DNA of 19,255 nucleotides, taken from contig CATOJL010000010.1 of NCBI GenBank assembly GCA_951800155.1, positions 1 through 19,255 of the forward strand. The letters are read 5' to 3'. The notes beneath the pieces are model-generated. The model was given only the letters and a program-made list of their open reading frames with translations, was not told the origin of the DNA and did no database searches. The stretch comes from an uncultured Bacilli bacterium. GTDB taxonomy: Bacteria > Bacillota_I > Bacilli_A > RF39 > UBA660. The translations under genes and the position numbers were made by a program. Below, piece by piece: positions 7,502 to 14,607 of the stretch (within the stretch, counting starts at the first letter, position 1; each line of letters opens with the position of its first letter).

Positions 7502-8418
7502 AAATGGCGAAAGATTTTCTAAACAATTACGATAGAAAAGATTTAGCGGATCAATTGTTAACTAATTTTAAAGAAGCTTTAAAGGAACCCGTTTTTAAAC
7601 AATTGGTCGAAAAATTAAACTTATCTTATGAGGAACTTGCAAAGTATACGAGTACTTTAGAGGATTGTGCGAAGGAATATGCACATTGCCTTACGTGTAA
7701 AAATTTATTGGCATGTAAAAATAAAGTAGAAGGACATGCCTATCTACCAGAAGTGAAGAACGGCAACTTACGTTTTGGTTATAAGGCGTGCAAATTTATG
7801 ACAAAGTATAATAAAGAATATGAATATTTAAAATATGTATATACTTTACAAGAACCAAAAGAAATTAAAAGAGCTAAGTTTTCAGATATTGATTTGAAGG
7901 ATACTTCAAGACTTCCTATTATTACTTATTTAACTGAGTTTATTGCGAAGTATAGAGAGAAAAAAGAGGGAAAAGGTTTGTATTTGCATGGAAGTTTTGG
8001 AGCTGGGAAAACATACTTAATATCAGCTACTTTTCATGAATTAGCAAAAGATAAAATTGAAAGTGCAATTCTTTTTTGGTCCGAGTATCTAAACGAATTA
8101 AAGTCTAGTTTTGGGACAGAGGAGTTTAAAGATAAAATAAATAAAGCAAAAAAAGTAAAATTATTATTGATTGATGATATAGGAGCAGAAAATACGACTG
8201 CATGGAGTCGAGATGATGTTTTGTGCCCGATTTTACAATACCGAATGGAAGAAAAGCTACCTACTTTTTTTACATCTAATTTTACAATGGAACAATTAGA
8301 GGATCATTTAGCGACGAGTGCATCTGGTTATGAAATTGTAAAAGCAAAACGTATTATAGAACGTATGAAACAGATGACAGTAGAACTGGGCATGACAAGT
8401 AAGAATTTAAGACACTAA
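7498..8418 (+). CDS. dnaI: Primosomal protein DnaI, helicase loader ATPase
   Basis: DnaI is the AAA+ ATPase that opens and loads the replicative helicase. The 306-residue product has an N-terminal zinc-binding region with C64, C67, C73, H80 and C98, followed by the AAA+ domain with Walker A GSFGAGKT (165-172), Walker B KLLLIDDIGAE (221-231), a sensor-1-like TSNF and a C-terminal IIERMKQM resembling the sensor-2 region. The start overlaps the dnaB stop, so translation is probably coupled. A second in-frame ATG lies two codons in (7504) and cannot be excluded. dnaB, dnaI and thrS also lie close together in B. subtilis. Confidence 0.93.
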   Translation: MKMAKDFLNNYDRKDLADQLLTNFKEALKEPVFKQLVEKLNLSYEELAKYTSTLEDCAKEYAHCLTCKNLLACKNKVEGHAYLPEVKNGNLRFGYKACKFMTKYNKEYEYLKYVYTLQEPKEIKRAKFSDIDLKDTSRLPIITYLTEFIAKYREKKEGKGLYLHGSFGAGKTYLISATFHELAKDKIESAILFWSEYLNELKSSFGTEEFKDKINKAKKVKLLLIDDIGAENTTAWSRDDVLCPILQYRMEEKLPTFFTSNFTMEQLEDHLATSASGYEIVKAKRIIERMKQMTVELGMTSKNLRH

Positions 8419-8565
8419 GATTTGTATAGAAAACAGATACAATGAAAGAGTTGGAGGAGAGTTTAATTAGAATAGTGAGAAAATGAGATTCAATAGCATT
8501 CCAATTTTTCTGAAAGGTGATGTATCCTAGTTTCTTGAAGTGAAGAAGAAAACGTTCAAAAAGAG

Positions 8566-8593
8566 TTGACAAATAGAAAAGGCGTGCTAAAAT
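8566..8593 (+). promoter_or_regulatory. Promoter of the T-box/thrS operon
   Basis: A perfect TTGACA (8566-8571) and TAAAAT (8588-8593) are 16 bases apart. Transcription from about 8600 gives a leader of about 215 nt before the first start codon. Confidence 0.75.
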
Positions 8594-8639
8594 GGAAGTA
8601 TAATGATTTTGATTAGGACATGACATCTTATCTGTTTTT

Positions 8640-8800
8640 AAAAGAGAGTTTGCGGTTGGTGAGAGCAAATTAAAAAAGAAAGGTGCTACTACCTATGAAT
8701 TGGATTCGAAAGATATCCCGGTAAAAGCCGTTATCGAAATAAGATATAAGGTAGGATGGTACCGCGTAAAAAACGCTCCTTGATAGGGAACGTTTTTTTG
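8640..8800 (+). ncRNA. T-box riboswitch, threonine type
   Basis: The leader senses uncharged tRNA-Thr and lets transcription continue when threonine charging is low. Stem I shows AGAGAG (8643-8648) and GGTTGGTGAGAG (about 8654-8665). The specifier lies in ACTACC at 8688-8693: both overlapping triplets (ACT, ACC) are Thr codons and I cannot decide between them. The T-box sequence ends in GGATGGTACCGCG (8754-8766); its TGGT would pair with the ACCA end of the tRNA. The terminator arms are AAAAAACG (8768-8775) and CGTTTTTT (8791-8798). The stretch 8419-8565 before the promoter holds nothing I can identify. Confidence 0.85.
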
Positions 8801-8817
8801 TAGTTAGGGGGAATAAA

Positions 8818-9213
8818 ATGAAAATTTATACAAGTAAAAAACAGATTGTATCCATTTCTTGTTTTCTAGAAAATTATTTTGGAATTACATATACAGGAAA
8901 AGAGAAATTGACACATGGTTTAATGCAGAAATTTTTGATAGAAAAAAGAGGAAAACAAGCGAGAAATCTTTCTTTTTCTATAGTGAATAAAGAAGATATT
9001 CTGGTAGGGAAAGTGGTACTTGTAAGGGATAAAGTAGGGAAGATTGTCCCTTATCGAAATCCCAAAGTATCTTTGGATATTTTAGAAAATGAATTGAAAA
9101 AGACTTGTGATTTGGAACAATTAAAAAGAATTCGAACTGCTTTTTTAAAGGAATATGAGATGGATTCAAATCAAAAATCATATTATAAAAAGAGGAGAGA
9201 TACAAATGGTTAA
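8818..9213 (+). CDS. Unknown protein cotranscribed with thrS under the T-box
   Basis: The 131-residue product is basic, with no membrane segment and no motif I recognise. It does not resemble the TGS domain that the neighbouring ThrRS lacks. AGGGGG lies just before the ATG. The coding region overlaps the thrS start by 8 bases, so it is in the same operon and under the same Thr-responsive T-box. That suggests a link to threonine, tRNA or translation, but this is context only. Lineage-restricted small proteins between dnaI and thrS are possible. Confidence 0.7.
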   Translation: MKIYTSKKQIVSISCFLENYFGITYTGKEKLTHGLMQKFLIEKRGKQARNLSFSIVNKEDILVGKVVLVRDKVGKIVPYRNPKVSLDILENELKKTCDLEQLKRIRTAFLKEYEMDSNQKSYYKKRRDTNG

Positions 9214-10960
9214 TTTTAGGGAAGATGAGAAATTAAATAAATTAAATCATAGTTGTGCACATATGATGGCACAAGCTGTAAAACATTTATATCCTGATGC
9301 AAAATTCTGGGTAGGACCTGTAATTGATAGTGGTTTTTATTACGATATGGATTTAGGTGATAAAGTACTTACGGAGGAAGATATTTTAGCTATTGAAAAA
9401 GAAATGAAAAAAATAGCTAAAGATGGAAAAAGAATTGTGCGCCATGAAATTTCTAAAGAGGAAGCGTTAGAGCAATTTAAAGAGGATCCATACAAGATAG
9501 ATTTACTTTCCAGAATGGATGAAGAAGATACAGTCATTTCATGTTATACACAAGGGGATTTTACGGATCTTTGTCGAGGGCCTCATGTAGATACAGTAAA
9601 AGAGTGTAAAAATTTTAAATTAATCAAATTTAGTGGGGCTTATTATAAGGGAGATTCCAATAATAAAATGCTTCAAAGAGTTTATGGAGTATGTTTTGAA
9701 ACAGAAGAAGAATTACAAGCTTATTTACAGGAGTTAGAAGATGCAAAAAATAGAGATCATCGAAAAATAGGAAAAGACTTAAATTTATTTATGACAAATG
9801 ATCTAGTTGGAAAAGGACTTCCTATGTATTTACCAAATGGATATATGATTTGGGAAACTTTAGAAAACTATATTAAGGGAAAAGAGAGAGAATTAGGATA
9901 TAAACATGTTTTAACACCGCCACTTGGAAATGTAGAACTTTATAAAACAAGTGGGCATTGGGATCACTACAAAGAAAATATGTTTCCTAAAATGGAAGTG
10001 GATGGGGAGGAATTTGTTCTTCGCCCTATGAATTGTCCACATCATATGATGATTTATGCAAATGAAATTCATTCTTATCGTGATTTACCAATCCGTATTG
10101 GAGAGATCGCTCGTGATTGCCGATATGAGGCAAGTGGAGCTTTAAAGGGAATTGAAAGGGTACGTAGCTTTTGCCAAAATGATGCACACTTGTTTGTAAC
10201 ACATGAGCAAATTGAAAGTGAGTTTAAAAGTGTAGTTAACTTAATTTTAGAGGTTTATAAAGAATTACATATTACAGATTATCATTTTGAATTATCATTA
10301 AGGGATAAGGAAGATAAAGTCAAATATTATCCAGATGATGAAATGTGGGAAAATGCAGAGAATACTTTACGTAAAGTTTTAGATGATATTGGAATTTCTT
10401 ATGTAGAAAAGATAGGAGAAGCTGCCTTTTATGGGCCAAAATTAGATGTGCAAGTAAAGCCTGCTGTTGGAAATGAATATACACTGTCAACCTGTCAACT
10501 TGACTTTTGCTTACCTATGAAATTTGATTTAACTTATGTAGATAAAGATGGATCGAAAAAAACACCTGTTGTATTACATCGTGCTGTATTTGGAAGTATT
10601 GATCGCTTTATTGCTTATTATTTAGAGGAAACAAAAGGGATTCTGCCAACGTGGCTTTCCCCTGTTCAAGTTAATATTTTGCCTGTCAATAATGCTTATC
10701 ATTTAGAATATAGTCGTGTTATTTATTCTTTATTAAAAGAGGCTAATATTCGTGTTTCTTTAGATGATAGGGAGGAAAAAATGGGGTACAGAATGCGTGA
10801 ATCTGTCCTTAAAAAAATTCCACTTACTTTAATACTTGGACAAAAAGAAGTCGATGGAGATTTAATTTCGTACCGTCGATATGGTAGTGAACAAACTTTG
10901 ACTATGTCTAAGGGAGATTTCATTACTTTATTAAAAGAAGAAATTAAACAGAAAAAATAA
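9206..10960 (+). CDS. thrS: Threonyl-tRNA synthetase lacking the TGS domain
   Basis: It attaches threonine to tRNA-Thr and removes mischarged serine. The product is 584 residues, against about 640 for the usual enzyme. The editing domain is present from the very start: HSCAH (15-19) and CRGPH (123-127) are the editing-site motifs. The class II core follows, with RPMNCPHH (273-280, zinc Cys C277), the motif 2 region ERVRSFCQNDAHLF (317-330) and HRAVFGSIDRF. A C-terminal anticodon-binding domain begins near VQVNILPV. The start is the ATG at 9206, with AGAGGAGA upstream. An in-frame ATG at 9155 adds 17 residues but lies inside the upstream gene and lacks a good ribosome site. No room remains for a TGS domain. 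Confidence 0.95.
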   Translation: MVNFREDEKLNKLNHSCAHMMAQAVKHLYPDAKFWVGPVIDSGFYYDMDLGDKVLTEEDILAIEKEMKKIAKDGKRIVRHEISKEEALEQFKEDPYKIDLLSRMDEEDTVISCYTQGDFTDLCRGPHVDTVKECKNFKLIKFSGAYYKGDSNNKMLQRVYGVCFETEEELQAYLQELEDAKNRDHRKIGKDLNLFMTNDLVGKGLPMYLPNGYMIWETLENYIKGKERELGYKHVLTPPLGNVELYKTSGHWDHYKENMFPKMEVDGEEFVLRPMNCPHHMMIYANEIHSYRDLPIRIGEIARDCRYEASGALKGIERVRSFCQNDAHLFVTHEQIESEFKSVVNLILEVYKELHITDYHFELSLRDKEDKVKYYPDDEMWENAENTLRKVLDDIGISYVEKIGEAAFYGPKLDVQVKPAVGNEYTLSTCQLDFCLPMKFDLTYVDKDGSKKTPVVLHRAVFGSIDRFIAYYLEETKGILPTWLSPVQVNILPVNNAYHLEYSRVIYSLLKEANIRVSLDDREEKMGYRMRESVLKKIPLTLILGQKEVDGDLISYRRYGSEQTLTMSKGDFITLLKEEIKQKK

Positions 10961-10986
10961 GAGGATGACTATTTAAAAAATATTTT

Positions 10987-11012
10987 AAAAAAGACACATG
11001 GTCTTTTTTTTT
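10987..11012 (+). terminator. Rho-independent terminator of the thrS operon
   Basis: AAAAAAGAC (10987-10995) and GTCTTTTTT (11001-11009) form a 9-bp stem around a 5-nt loop, inside a long T-run. Confidence 0.8.
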
Positions 11013-11042
11013 AATCTATGATATGATGAGTGTGGTGATACG

Positions 11043-11918
11043 ATGGAAGAGAAAAAGAAGGGAAAAAATTGGAAGCGTATACTCATCATTTTCTTAGTTC
11101 TTATACTATTTGTATTTGTGGGAATACTATTTTATAGTCACTTTCTTGCTGTAAAAAAGCTTCATGTAAAAGAATATCGGATTGTGAATGAAAATTTAAA
11201 GGTTATTCATGGTTATAAAATAGCGCATTTTTCTGATATTCATTTTGGAAAGACAACAAATAGTAATGATTTAAAGAGAATGGTAATTAAGATTAATTTG
11301 ATGAAGCCAGATCTTTTAATTTTTACAGGAGATTTAATTGATAAGGATACTACTTTAACAGAAAAAGCAAAAGAGGAGATAGAAACCATTTTAAAGGCAC
11401 TTGATAAGAAGATAGTAAAGTATTGTATTAAGGGAGAAGATGACTTAAAGTTTACTAGTTATGATTTTATTATGGAAAATGCAGGTTTTATATCTCTGGA
11501 TGATACATATAAGACGCTTTATATAACAAAGGAGGATTATCTTTTGTTAGTAGGTTTAAAGAGTACAAAAAATGCAGAAAGTATAGGAGAAAGATTAGAG
11601 GAGGCCAATCATTTTATTTCTTCTTTAGAGGAAAAACCAATGTATTCTATATTTGTTATGCATGAGCCAGATTTTATAGAAAAGATTGATACAGATTTTT
11701 ATGATTTAGTTTTGGCGGGGCATAGTCATGGTGGACAAGTAGAGATACCCTTTGTAGGAGGGATCGTTTATCCAAAATATGCAAAAAAATATCATCAAGA
11801 TTATATGAGGATAGGGAAAGCGAATTTTTATATTACAAGTGGAATTGGGACAACAACATATGGATTTAGACTTTTTAATCCCCCCTCTTTTAATTTATAT
11901 CGCTTAGTCAGTTACTAA
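11043..11918 (+). CDS. Membrane-anchored calcineurin-like metallophosphoesterase (YkuE-like)
   Basis: The 291-residue protein has a basic N-terminus, one membrane segment (about 13-31) and an extracytoplasmic phosphoesterase domain. Metal-binding motifs seen: D65-I-H67 in HFSDIHFG, GDLID (96-100), HEPD (207-210) and GHSHGG (226-231). The usual GNHD motif is replaced by GEDD (131-134), so both the metal-bridging Asn and the catalytic His are absent. Family members hydrolyse phosphoesters such as UDP-diacylglucosamine-type lipids or nucleotides; the substrate here is unknown and activity may be changed. The ribosome site is GGTGAT. It stands between a terminator and the next gene's promoter, so it is probably monocistronic. 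Confidence 0.82.
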   Translation: MEEKKKGKNWKRILIIFLVLILFVFVGILFYSHFLAVKKLHVKEYRIVNENLKVIHGYKIAHFSDIHFGKTTNSNDLKRMVIKINLMKPDLLIFTGDLIDKDTTLTEKAKEEIETILKALDKKIVKYCIKGEDDLKFTSYDFIMENAGFISLDDTYKTLYITKEDYLLLVGLKSTKNAESIGERLEEANHFISSLEEKPMYSIFVMHEPDFIEKIDTDFYDLVLAGHSHGGQVEIPFVGGIVYPKYAKKYHQDYMRIGKANFYITSGIGTTTYGFRLFNPPSFNLYRLVSY

Positions 11919-11920
11919 CA

Positions 11921-11949
11921 TTGCATAAATAGAAATATTGTATTACAAT
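11921..11949 (+). promoter_or_regulatory. Promoter of the small anchored protein gene
   Basis: TTGCAT (11921-11926) and TACAAT (11944-11949) are 17 bases apart. The ATG follows 31 bases after the -10 box. Confidence 0.6.
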
Positions 11950-11980
11950 AGAGATAAGATGAAATAGAAATGGTGATAGA

Positions 11981-12472
11981 ATGGCAAAAAAAGACATAAT
12001 TATTTTTATAGTAGGATCAGTATTGTTGGGCTTGGTTATTTATTTTTTACCAGTGATTGATAGTAAAATTACAGGGAGGAAGTTATACAATGAAGAGGAA
12101 GAAGTACCAAGTCAAAAAAGACTAGTGGATAAGTATGTATGCACATTTGGTTCTAATAGTAATTTGCTTCGTTCCAATATTGAAGCTACTTTTTACTTGA
12201 ATAATAAAGAAGTAACTCGCATTTATACAAGACAAACAGAGACTTATACAAAAAAAGCAGATTATGACAATGCTTTAAAAGGAATTGCTAAGGATAATAC
12301 TGATCCAGACTATACAGTGAAAGTAATAAAGGATAATATAAATTATACAGTGATTACTACAAAAGGAATTAATATGAAAGTAGGGACAAAGGTAGATTAT
12401 CCAACATCCTACGAGGAATTGAAAACTTATTTAGAGAAAAATAACTATACTTGTAGTGCCTATTATAAATAG
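11981..12472 (+). CDS. Small membrane-anchored extracytoplasmic protein, unknown
   Basis: The 163-residue product has one membrane segment at about residues 6-24, then an acidic linker (NEEEEVPS) and a domain of about 115 residues. C54 and C159, near the two ends of that domain, could form a disulfide. No motif is recognised. The layout resembles the anchored protein at 3976-4815, suggesting a class of small surface proteins in this host. GGTGAT precedes the ATG. Confidence 0.65.
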   Translation: MAKKDIIIFIVGSVLLGLVIYFLPVIDSKITGRKLYNEEEEVPSQKRLVDKYVCTFGSNSNLLRSNIEATFYLNNKEVTRIYTRQTETYTKKADYDNALKGIAKDNTDPDYTVKVIKDNINYTVITTKGINMKVGTKVDYPTSYEELKTYLEKNNYTCSAYYK

Positions 12473-12473
12473 T

Positions 12474-12513
12474 AAAATTATATTTTTTATGTGATTATGA
12501 AAAATAATTTTTT
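12474..12513 (+). terminator. AT-rich terminator
   Basis: AAAATTAT...TTTTTTAT pairs with AT..AAAAATAATTTT around a short loop with a small bulge, then T-rich sequence follows. It begins immediately after the stop codon. Confidence 0.45.
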
Positions 12514-12545
12514 GAAAAAATATATTAAAATGTGATTTAAAATAG

Positions 12546-12575
12546 TTGACAGGAACAAAATAAATGTGATATATT
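12546..12575 (+). promoter_or_regulatory. Promoter of the tRNA-Ala gene
   Basis: A perfect TTGACA (12546-12551) and an extended TGA-TATATT (-10 at 12570-12575) are 18 bases apart, ending 18 bases before the tRNA. Confidence 0.8.
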
Positions 12576-12593
12576 TAGTTTGTTCGAAGTTAT

Positions 12594-12670
12594 GGGGAAT
12601 TAGCTCAGCTGGCTAGAGCGCCACGTTTGCACCGTGGAGGTCAAGGGTTCGAATCCCTTATTCTCCACCA
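12594..12670 (+). tRNA. tRNA-Ala (anticodon UGC), integration site of the prophage
   Basis: The 77-nt cloverleaf includes an encoded CCA end. The acceptor stem GGGGAAT/ATTCTCC contains the G3-U70 wobble that defines alanine tRNAs. The anticodon stem CCACG/CGTGG encloses a loop with TGC, and the T-loop is GTTCGAATC. The discriminator base is A. The tyrosine integrase gene beside its 3' end shows it is the attachment site; the tRNA stays intact because integration restores its 3' end. Confidence 0.97.
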
Positions 12671-12678
12671 TAATGTTG

Positions 12679-12789
12679 CTTAGGACGTCTAAAAATGGTA
12701 TTTTAGAGCATGTTGTTTAATATACTTAGAGTGGCTAAAAATGTTATTTTAGTTTGATATGCTTAGAATTGCTAGAATAGTCGTTTTAG
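12679..12789 (+). repeat. Three degenerate 28-nt direct repeats between tRNA and integrase
   Basis: Copies at 12679-12706, 12725-12752 and 12762-12789 share CTTAG, five variable bases, CTAAAAATG and TATTTTAG (the last copy is more diverged). Their position between the attachment site and int is that of integrase arm-binding sites. Confidence 0.6.
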
Positions 12790-12861
12790 GGTATATATTT
12801 TATTTTCACTTTTAAAACTCTTATAAAACTTGGGAGTGATAAAGGTCTTGAAAGTGAATTT

Positions 12862-12889
12862 CTAAGAGAGCCGAAAGGCTCTTTCTTAG
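12862..12889. terminator. Hairpin at the 3' end of the integrase gene
   Basis: GAGCC-GAAA-GGCTC extended by CTAAGA/TCTTAG, with a 2-nt bulge, spans the integrase stop codon. Read on the plus strand it is followed by TTTCTT, so it may stop transcripts running in from the tRNA. On the minus strand the T-tract is weak. The rest of 12671-12885 holds only the repeats above. Confidence 0.5.
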
Positions 12890-13836
12890 AATAGTCTTTT
12901 GAAAAAAATTTTTAAAACGAGTCTATTTTCATCTTTTTTTTGCAAATGCGTGTAGATGTCTAAAGTTGTGCTAGGATTTTTATGTCCAACACGAGTGCAA
13001 GTTGCTTTTATACTAACATTACTATCCATACACATTGTAATGTGTGAATGTCTAAAGTCGTGTATTCTTATTCGTTTCACATTTGCAACTTTACAATAGT
13101 GATTTTTATAACGTGTTATATTTGATTCCGACAGTGATTTATTGTAACCGAAAAGGAATTTATTTTTATCAAAAGTGTTAAAATTTTTAATAAATTCAAT
13201 AAATCCTTTTGCATTTTCGAAATTTTTGATATAATAGTACTTAAGTTTTAGGAGTTCGAATCGTAATTTTAAGTCAATCTTGAATGTACGATTTGAGCTT
13301 TTTGTTTTTGGCGAATGAGTTCTTCCTCTACTTTTTGTCTTGTTTATTTGTATGTAGCCTTTGTTGTAGTCATTAAATGTTAACGCAATGCTTTCCCCGA
13401 GTCTAACCCCGGTGAAAAAAATAAATTTAAAATACGTTTTATAAACAGGTTCTTTTACTTCTTTTATAAATTTTTTGAACTCTTTTATTGTCCAAAAATC
13501 CGAAGTCTTTTCGATAGATTTTTCTTTGATAATAAAACCAACCTCACTAGCTACATTTTTATCCAATTCGAAGAATTTTATACAGTAGTTTAGGATTCCA
13601 ACCAGAGCAACATATATGCTCTTTTTGTATGAATATGATTTCAATAAACTATCAATTTTTTGTTCCCATTCTAAAACATCTTTTTTTGATATTTGAAATA
13701 AGTTTCTTTGTCCAAAAAAAGGCTTAATGTATATATCATATCTAGAGTTTATGGCCCTAACACTATCAAATTTCAAAGATAACTTTATATAGTCTTGATA
13801 AGATGAATAGGCTTCATCTAAAATAATTTTTTTCAT
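12886..13836 (-). CDS. int: Tyrosine recombinase (phage integrase)
   Basis: It inserts and excises the element at the tRNA-Ala gene. The 316-residue product has an N-terminal SAM-like core-binding region (about 5-100) and a catalytic domain with R145 (TGVRLGES), a Lys in the beta-hairpin KTKSRG..PKTKS, H259-x-x-R262 (IHDFRHS), H285 (TRVGHKNPSTT) and the nucleophile Y295 (DIYTHL), so the active site is complete. The minus-strand ATG at 13836 has AGGGGGTG upstream. The gene is transcribed towards the tRNA, opposite to the structural operon. Its family is that of Gram-positive phage and conjugative-element integrases. Confidence 0.95.
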   Translation of the reverse strand: MKKIILDEAYSSYQDYIKLSLKFDSVRAINSRYDIYIKPFFGQRNLFQISKKDVLEWEQKIDSLLKSYSYKKSIYVALVGILNYCIKFFELDKNVASEVGFIIKEKSIEKTSDFWTIKEFKKFIKEVKEPVYKTYFKFIFFTGVRLGESIALTFNDYNKGYIQINKTKSRGRTHSPKTKSSNRTFKIDLKLRFELLKLKYYYIKNFENAKGFIEFIKNFNTFDKNKFLFGYNKSLSESNITRYKNHYCKVANVKRIRIHDFRHSHITMCMDSNVSIKATCTRVGHKNPSTTLDIYTHLQKKDENRLVLKIFFKRLF

Positions 13837-13863
13837 AGTACACCCCCTTTCTTTAGGTTGTGT

Positions 13864-13891
13864 ATTCTATCACATTTTTTTGATTTGTCAA
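13864..13891 (-). promoter_or_regulatory. Promoter of the integrase gene
   Basis: On the minus strand TTGACA (plus 13886-13891) and TAGAAT (plus 13864-13869) are 16 bases apart, 27 bases before the start codon. Confidence 0.7.
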
Positions 13892-13929
13892 ATTCAACAT
13901 GATTCCTCATCTCCATTCTATAAAAAAAT

Positions 13930-13967
13930 AATAGCATACTTGACAAGAAAATGAAAGTTATGCTATT
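13930..13967. promoter_or_regulatory. Inverted repeat enclosing a plus-strand -35 box (possible operator)
   Basis: AATAGCATA (13930-13938) and TATGCTATT (13959-13967) are perfect 9-bp arms 20 bases apart. A perfect TTGACA (13940-13945) lies between them, and TATTTA (13964-13969, 18-base spacer) overlaps the right arm. A dimeric regulator bound here would cover the promoter, opposite the integrase promoter. Confidence 0.45.
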
Positions 13968-13975
13968 TATTAGTT

Positions 13976-14149
13976 GTTGTAGTTTTTTGTTTGTAACTTC
14001 CTATTTTATTCCTTAAATTACTATATTTAACTTTAAAAACAATGTATAATCCAATTAATTTTTTTTCATTAAAAACAAATAACTACATATGACCATACAC
14101 ATTCTAATCTATGGTGTTAACCAAAAAAGGTTGACACCATCTTTTTTTT
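13976..14149 (+). ncRNA. Possible small RNA between divergent promoters and a strong terminator
   Basis: A plausible promoter (13940-13969) and a strong terminator (14111-14149) bracket about 175 bases with no open reading frame. The gene-free stretch 13837-14211 otherwise contains only the integrase promoter. A structural DNA role in the phage intergenic region is the alternative. Confidence 0.35.
14111..14149 (+). terminator. Strong hairpin terminator upstream of the coat gene
   Basis: Arms ATGGTGTTAACC (14111-14122) and GGTTGACACCAT (14129-14140) pair along 12 bp with one G-U, around a loop of six A, then C and eight T. No gene precedes it on this strand. In the viral single strand it could double as a packaging hairpin. 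Confidence 0.8.
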
Positions 14150-14211
14150 ATGTTACTTAGTAAAATATAAAGAGGCTCTTTAAAAATTCTTAGTGTGAAA
14201 GGAGAATGGAC

Positions 14212-14415
14212 ATGATTTTAGAGGCTGGAGCAGGTGCAATTGCAACTGTTCAGGATGTTTTTGCGAGTGCGGGACCAGTGATGAGCGGGTTTGTTGGCAT
14301 GGGGATTGACTTTGTGACTACTTTAGTTAGCAACCCAATCGGACAAATTTTAATCCTACTTCCAATTGGTATTAAAGCAGGTAATTTCATCTTGAGAAAG
14401 TTTAAAAGAGCATAG
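14212..14415 (+). CDS. Major coat protein, pVIII-like
   Basis: Thousands of copies of such a protein form the filament. The 67-residue product has the pVIII layout: a short acidic N-terminal part (MILEAGAG), an amphipathic Ala/Gly/Val-rich stretch, a hydrophobic segment (about 40-58, IGQILILLPIGIKAGNFIL) and a basic C-terminus (RKFKRA) that would contact the DNA. There is no long cleavable signal peptide, unlike Ff pVIII, so membrane insertion would use the hydrophobic segment itself. The ATG at 14206 touches the AGGAGA ribosome site, so the ATG at 14212, with normal spacing, is preferred. It is the first gene of the structural operon and is followed at once by a terminator. TAAAAT at 14161-14166 is a candidate -10 box. 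Confidence 0.8.
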   Translation: MILEAGAGAIATVQDVFASAGPVMSGFVGMGIDFVTTLVSNPIGQILILLPIGIKAGNFILRKFKRA

Positions 14416-14432
14416 TAGATATGCTCTTTTTT
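14404..14432 (+). terminator. Terminator directly behind the coat gene
   Basis: AAAAGAGCATA (14404-14414) and TATGCTCTTTT (14420-14430) form a perfect 11-bp stem that includes the stop codon, ending in six T in total. The position matches the central terminator of Ff phages, which keeps coat mRNA abundant and lets only part of transcription reach the later genes. Confidence 0.8.
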
Positions 14433-14448
14433 GAAAGGAGTGATTAAT

Positions 14449-14604
14449 TTGATTAATTTTATTTTAGGAATTTCAATTACAATCAATTTAGTGATTATAG
14501 CAAGTGCTATTGTTATTTTTCAAAGAAAACAAGAAAAGCGAAGAGATGGCGAAGAGAAAATCTTAAGTCGGTCTACATCGGATTTTGAATCTTTTTGGAG
14601 GTAA
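14449..14604 (+). CDS. Small membrane protein, possible minor virion protein
   Basis: The 51-residue product starts with TTG, 8 bases after AAAGGAG. An N-terminal hydrophobic segment (about residues 2-24) is followed by a basic stretch (RKQEKRR) and a polar tail. By the positive-inside rule the tail faces the cytoplasm. Its last codons carry the GGAGG ribosome site of the next gene. Size and place suggest a minor coat or assembly protein; no similarity is recognised. Confidence 0.6.
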   Translation: MINFILGISITINLVIIASAIVIFQRKQEKRRDGEEKILSRSTSDFESFWR

Positions 14605-14607
14605 TCT

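Noticed and set aside
8354..8668. Minus-strand reading frame over the T-box leader
   Set aside because: It overlaps the dnaI end, the promoter and T-box stem I, and has no plausible product.
12594..12670. tRNA broken by the prophage
   Set aside because: The cloverleaf, G3-U70 pair and CCA end are all intact.
13254..13268. Second attachment site (GAGTTCGAATC)
   Set aside because: It matches only a short piece of the tRNA T-loop and lies inside the integrase coding region.
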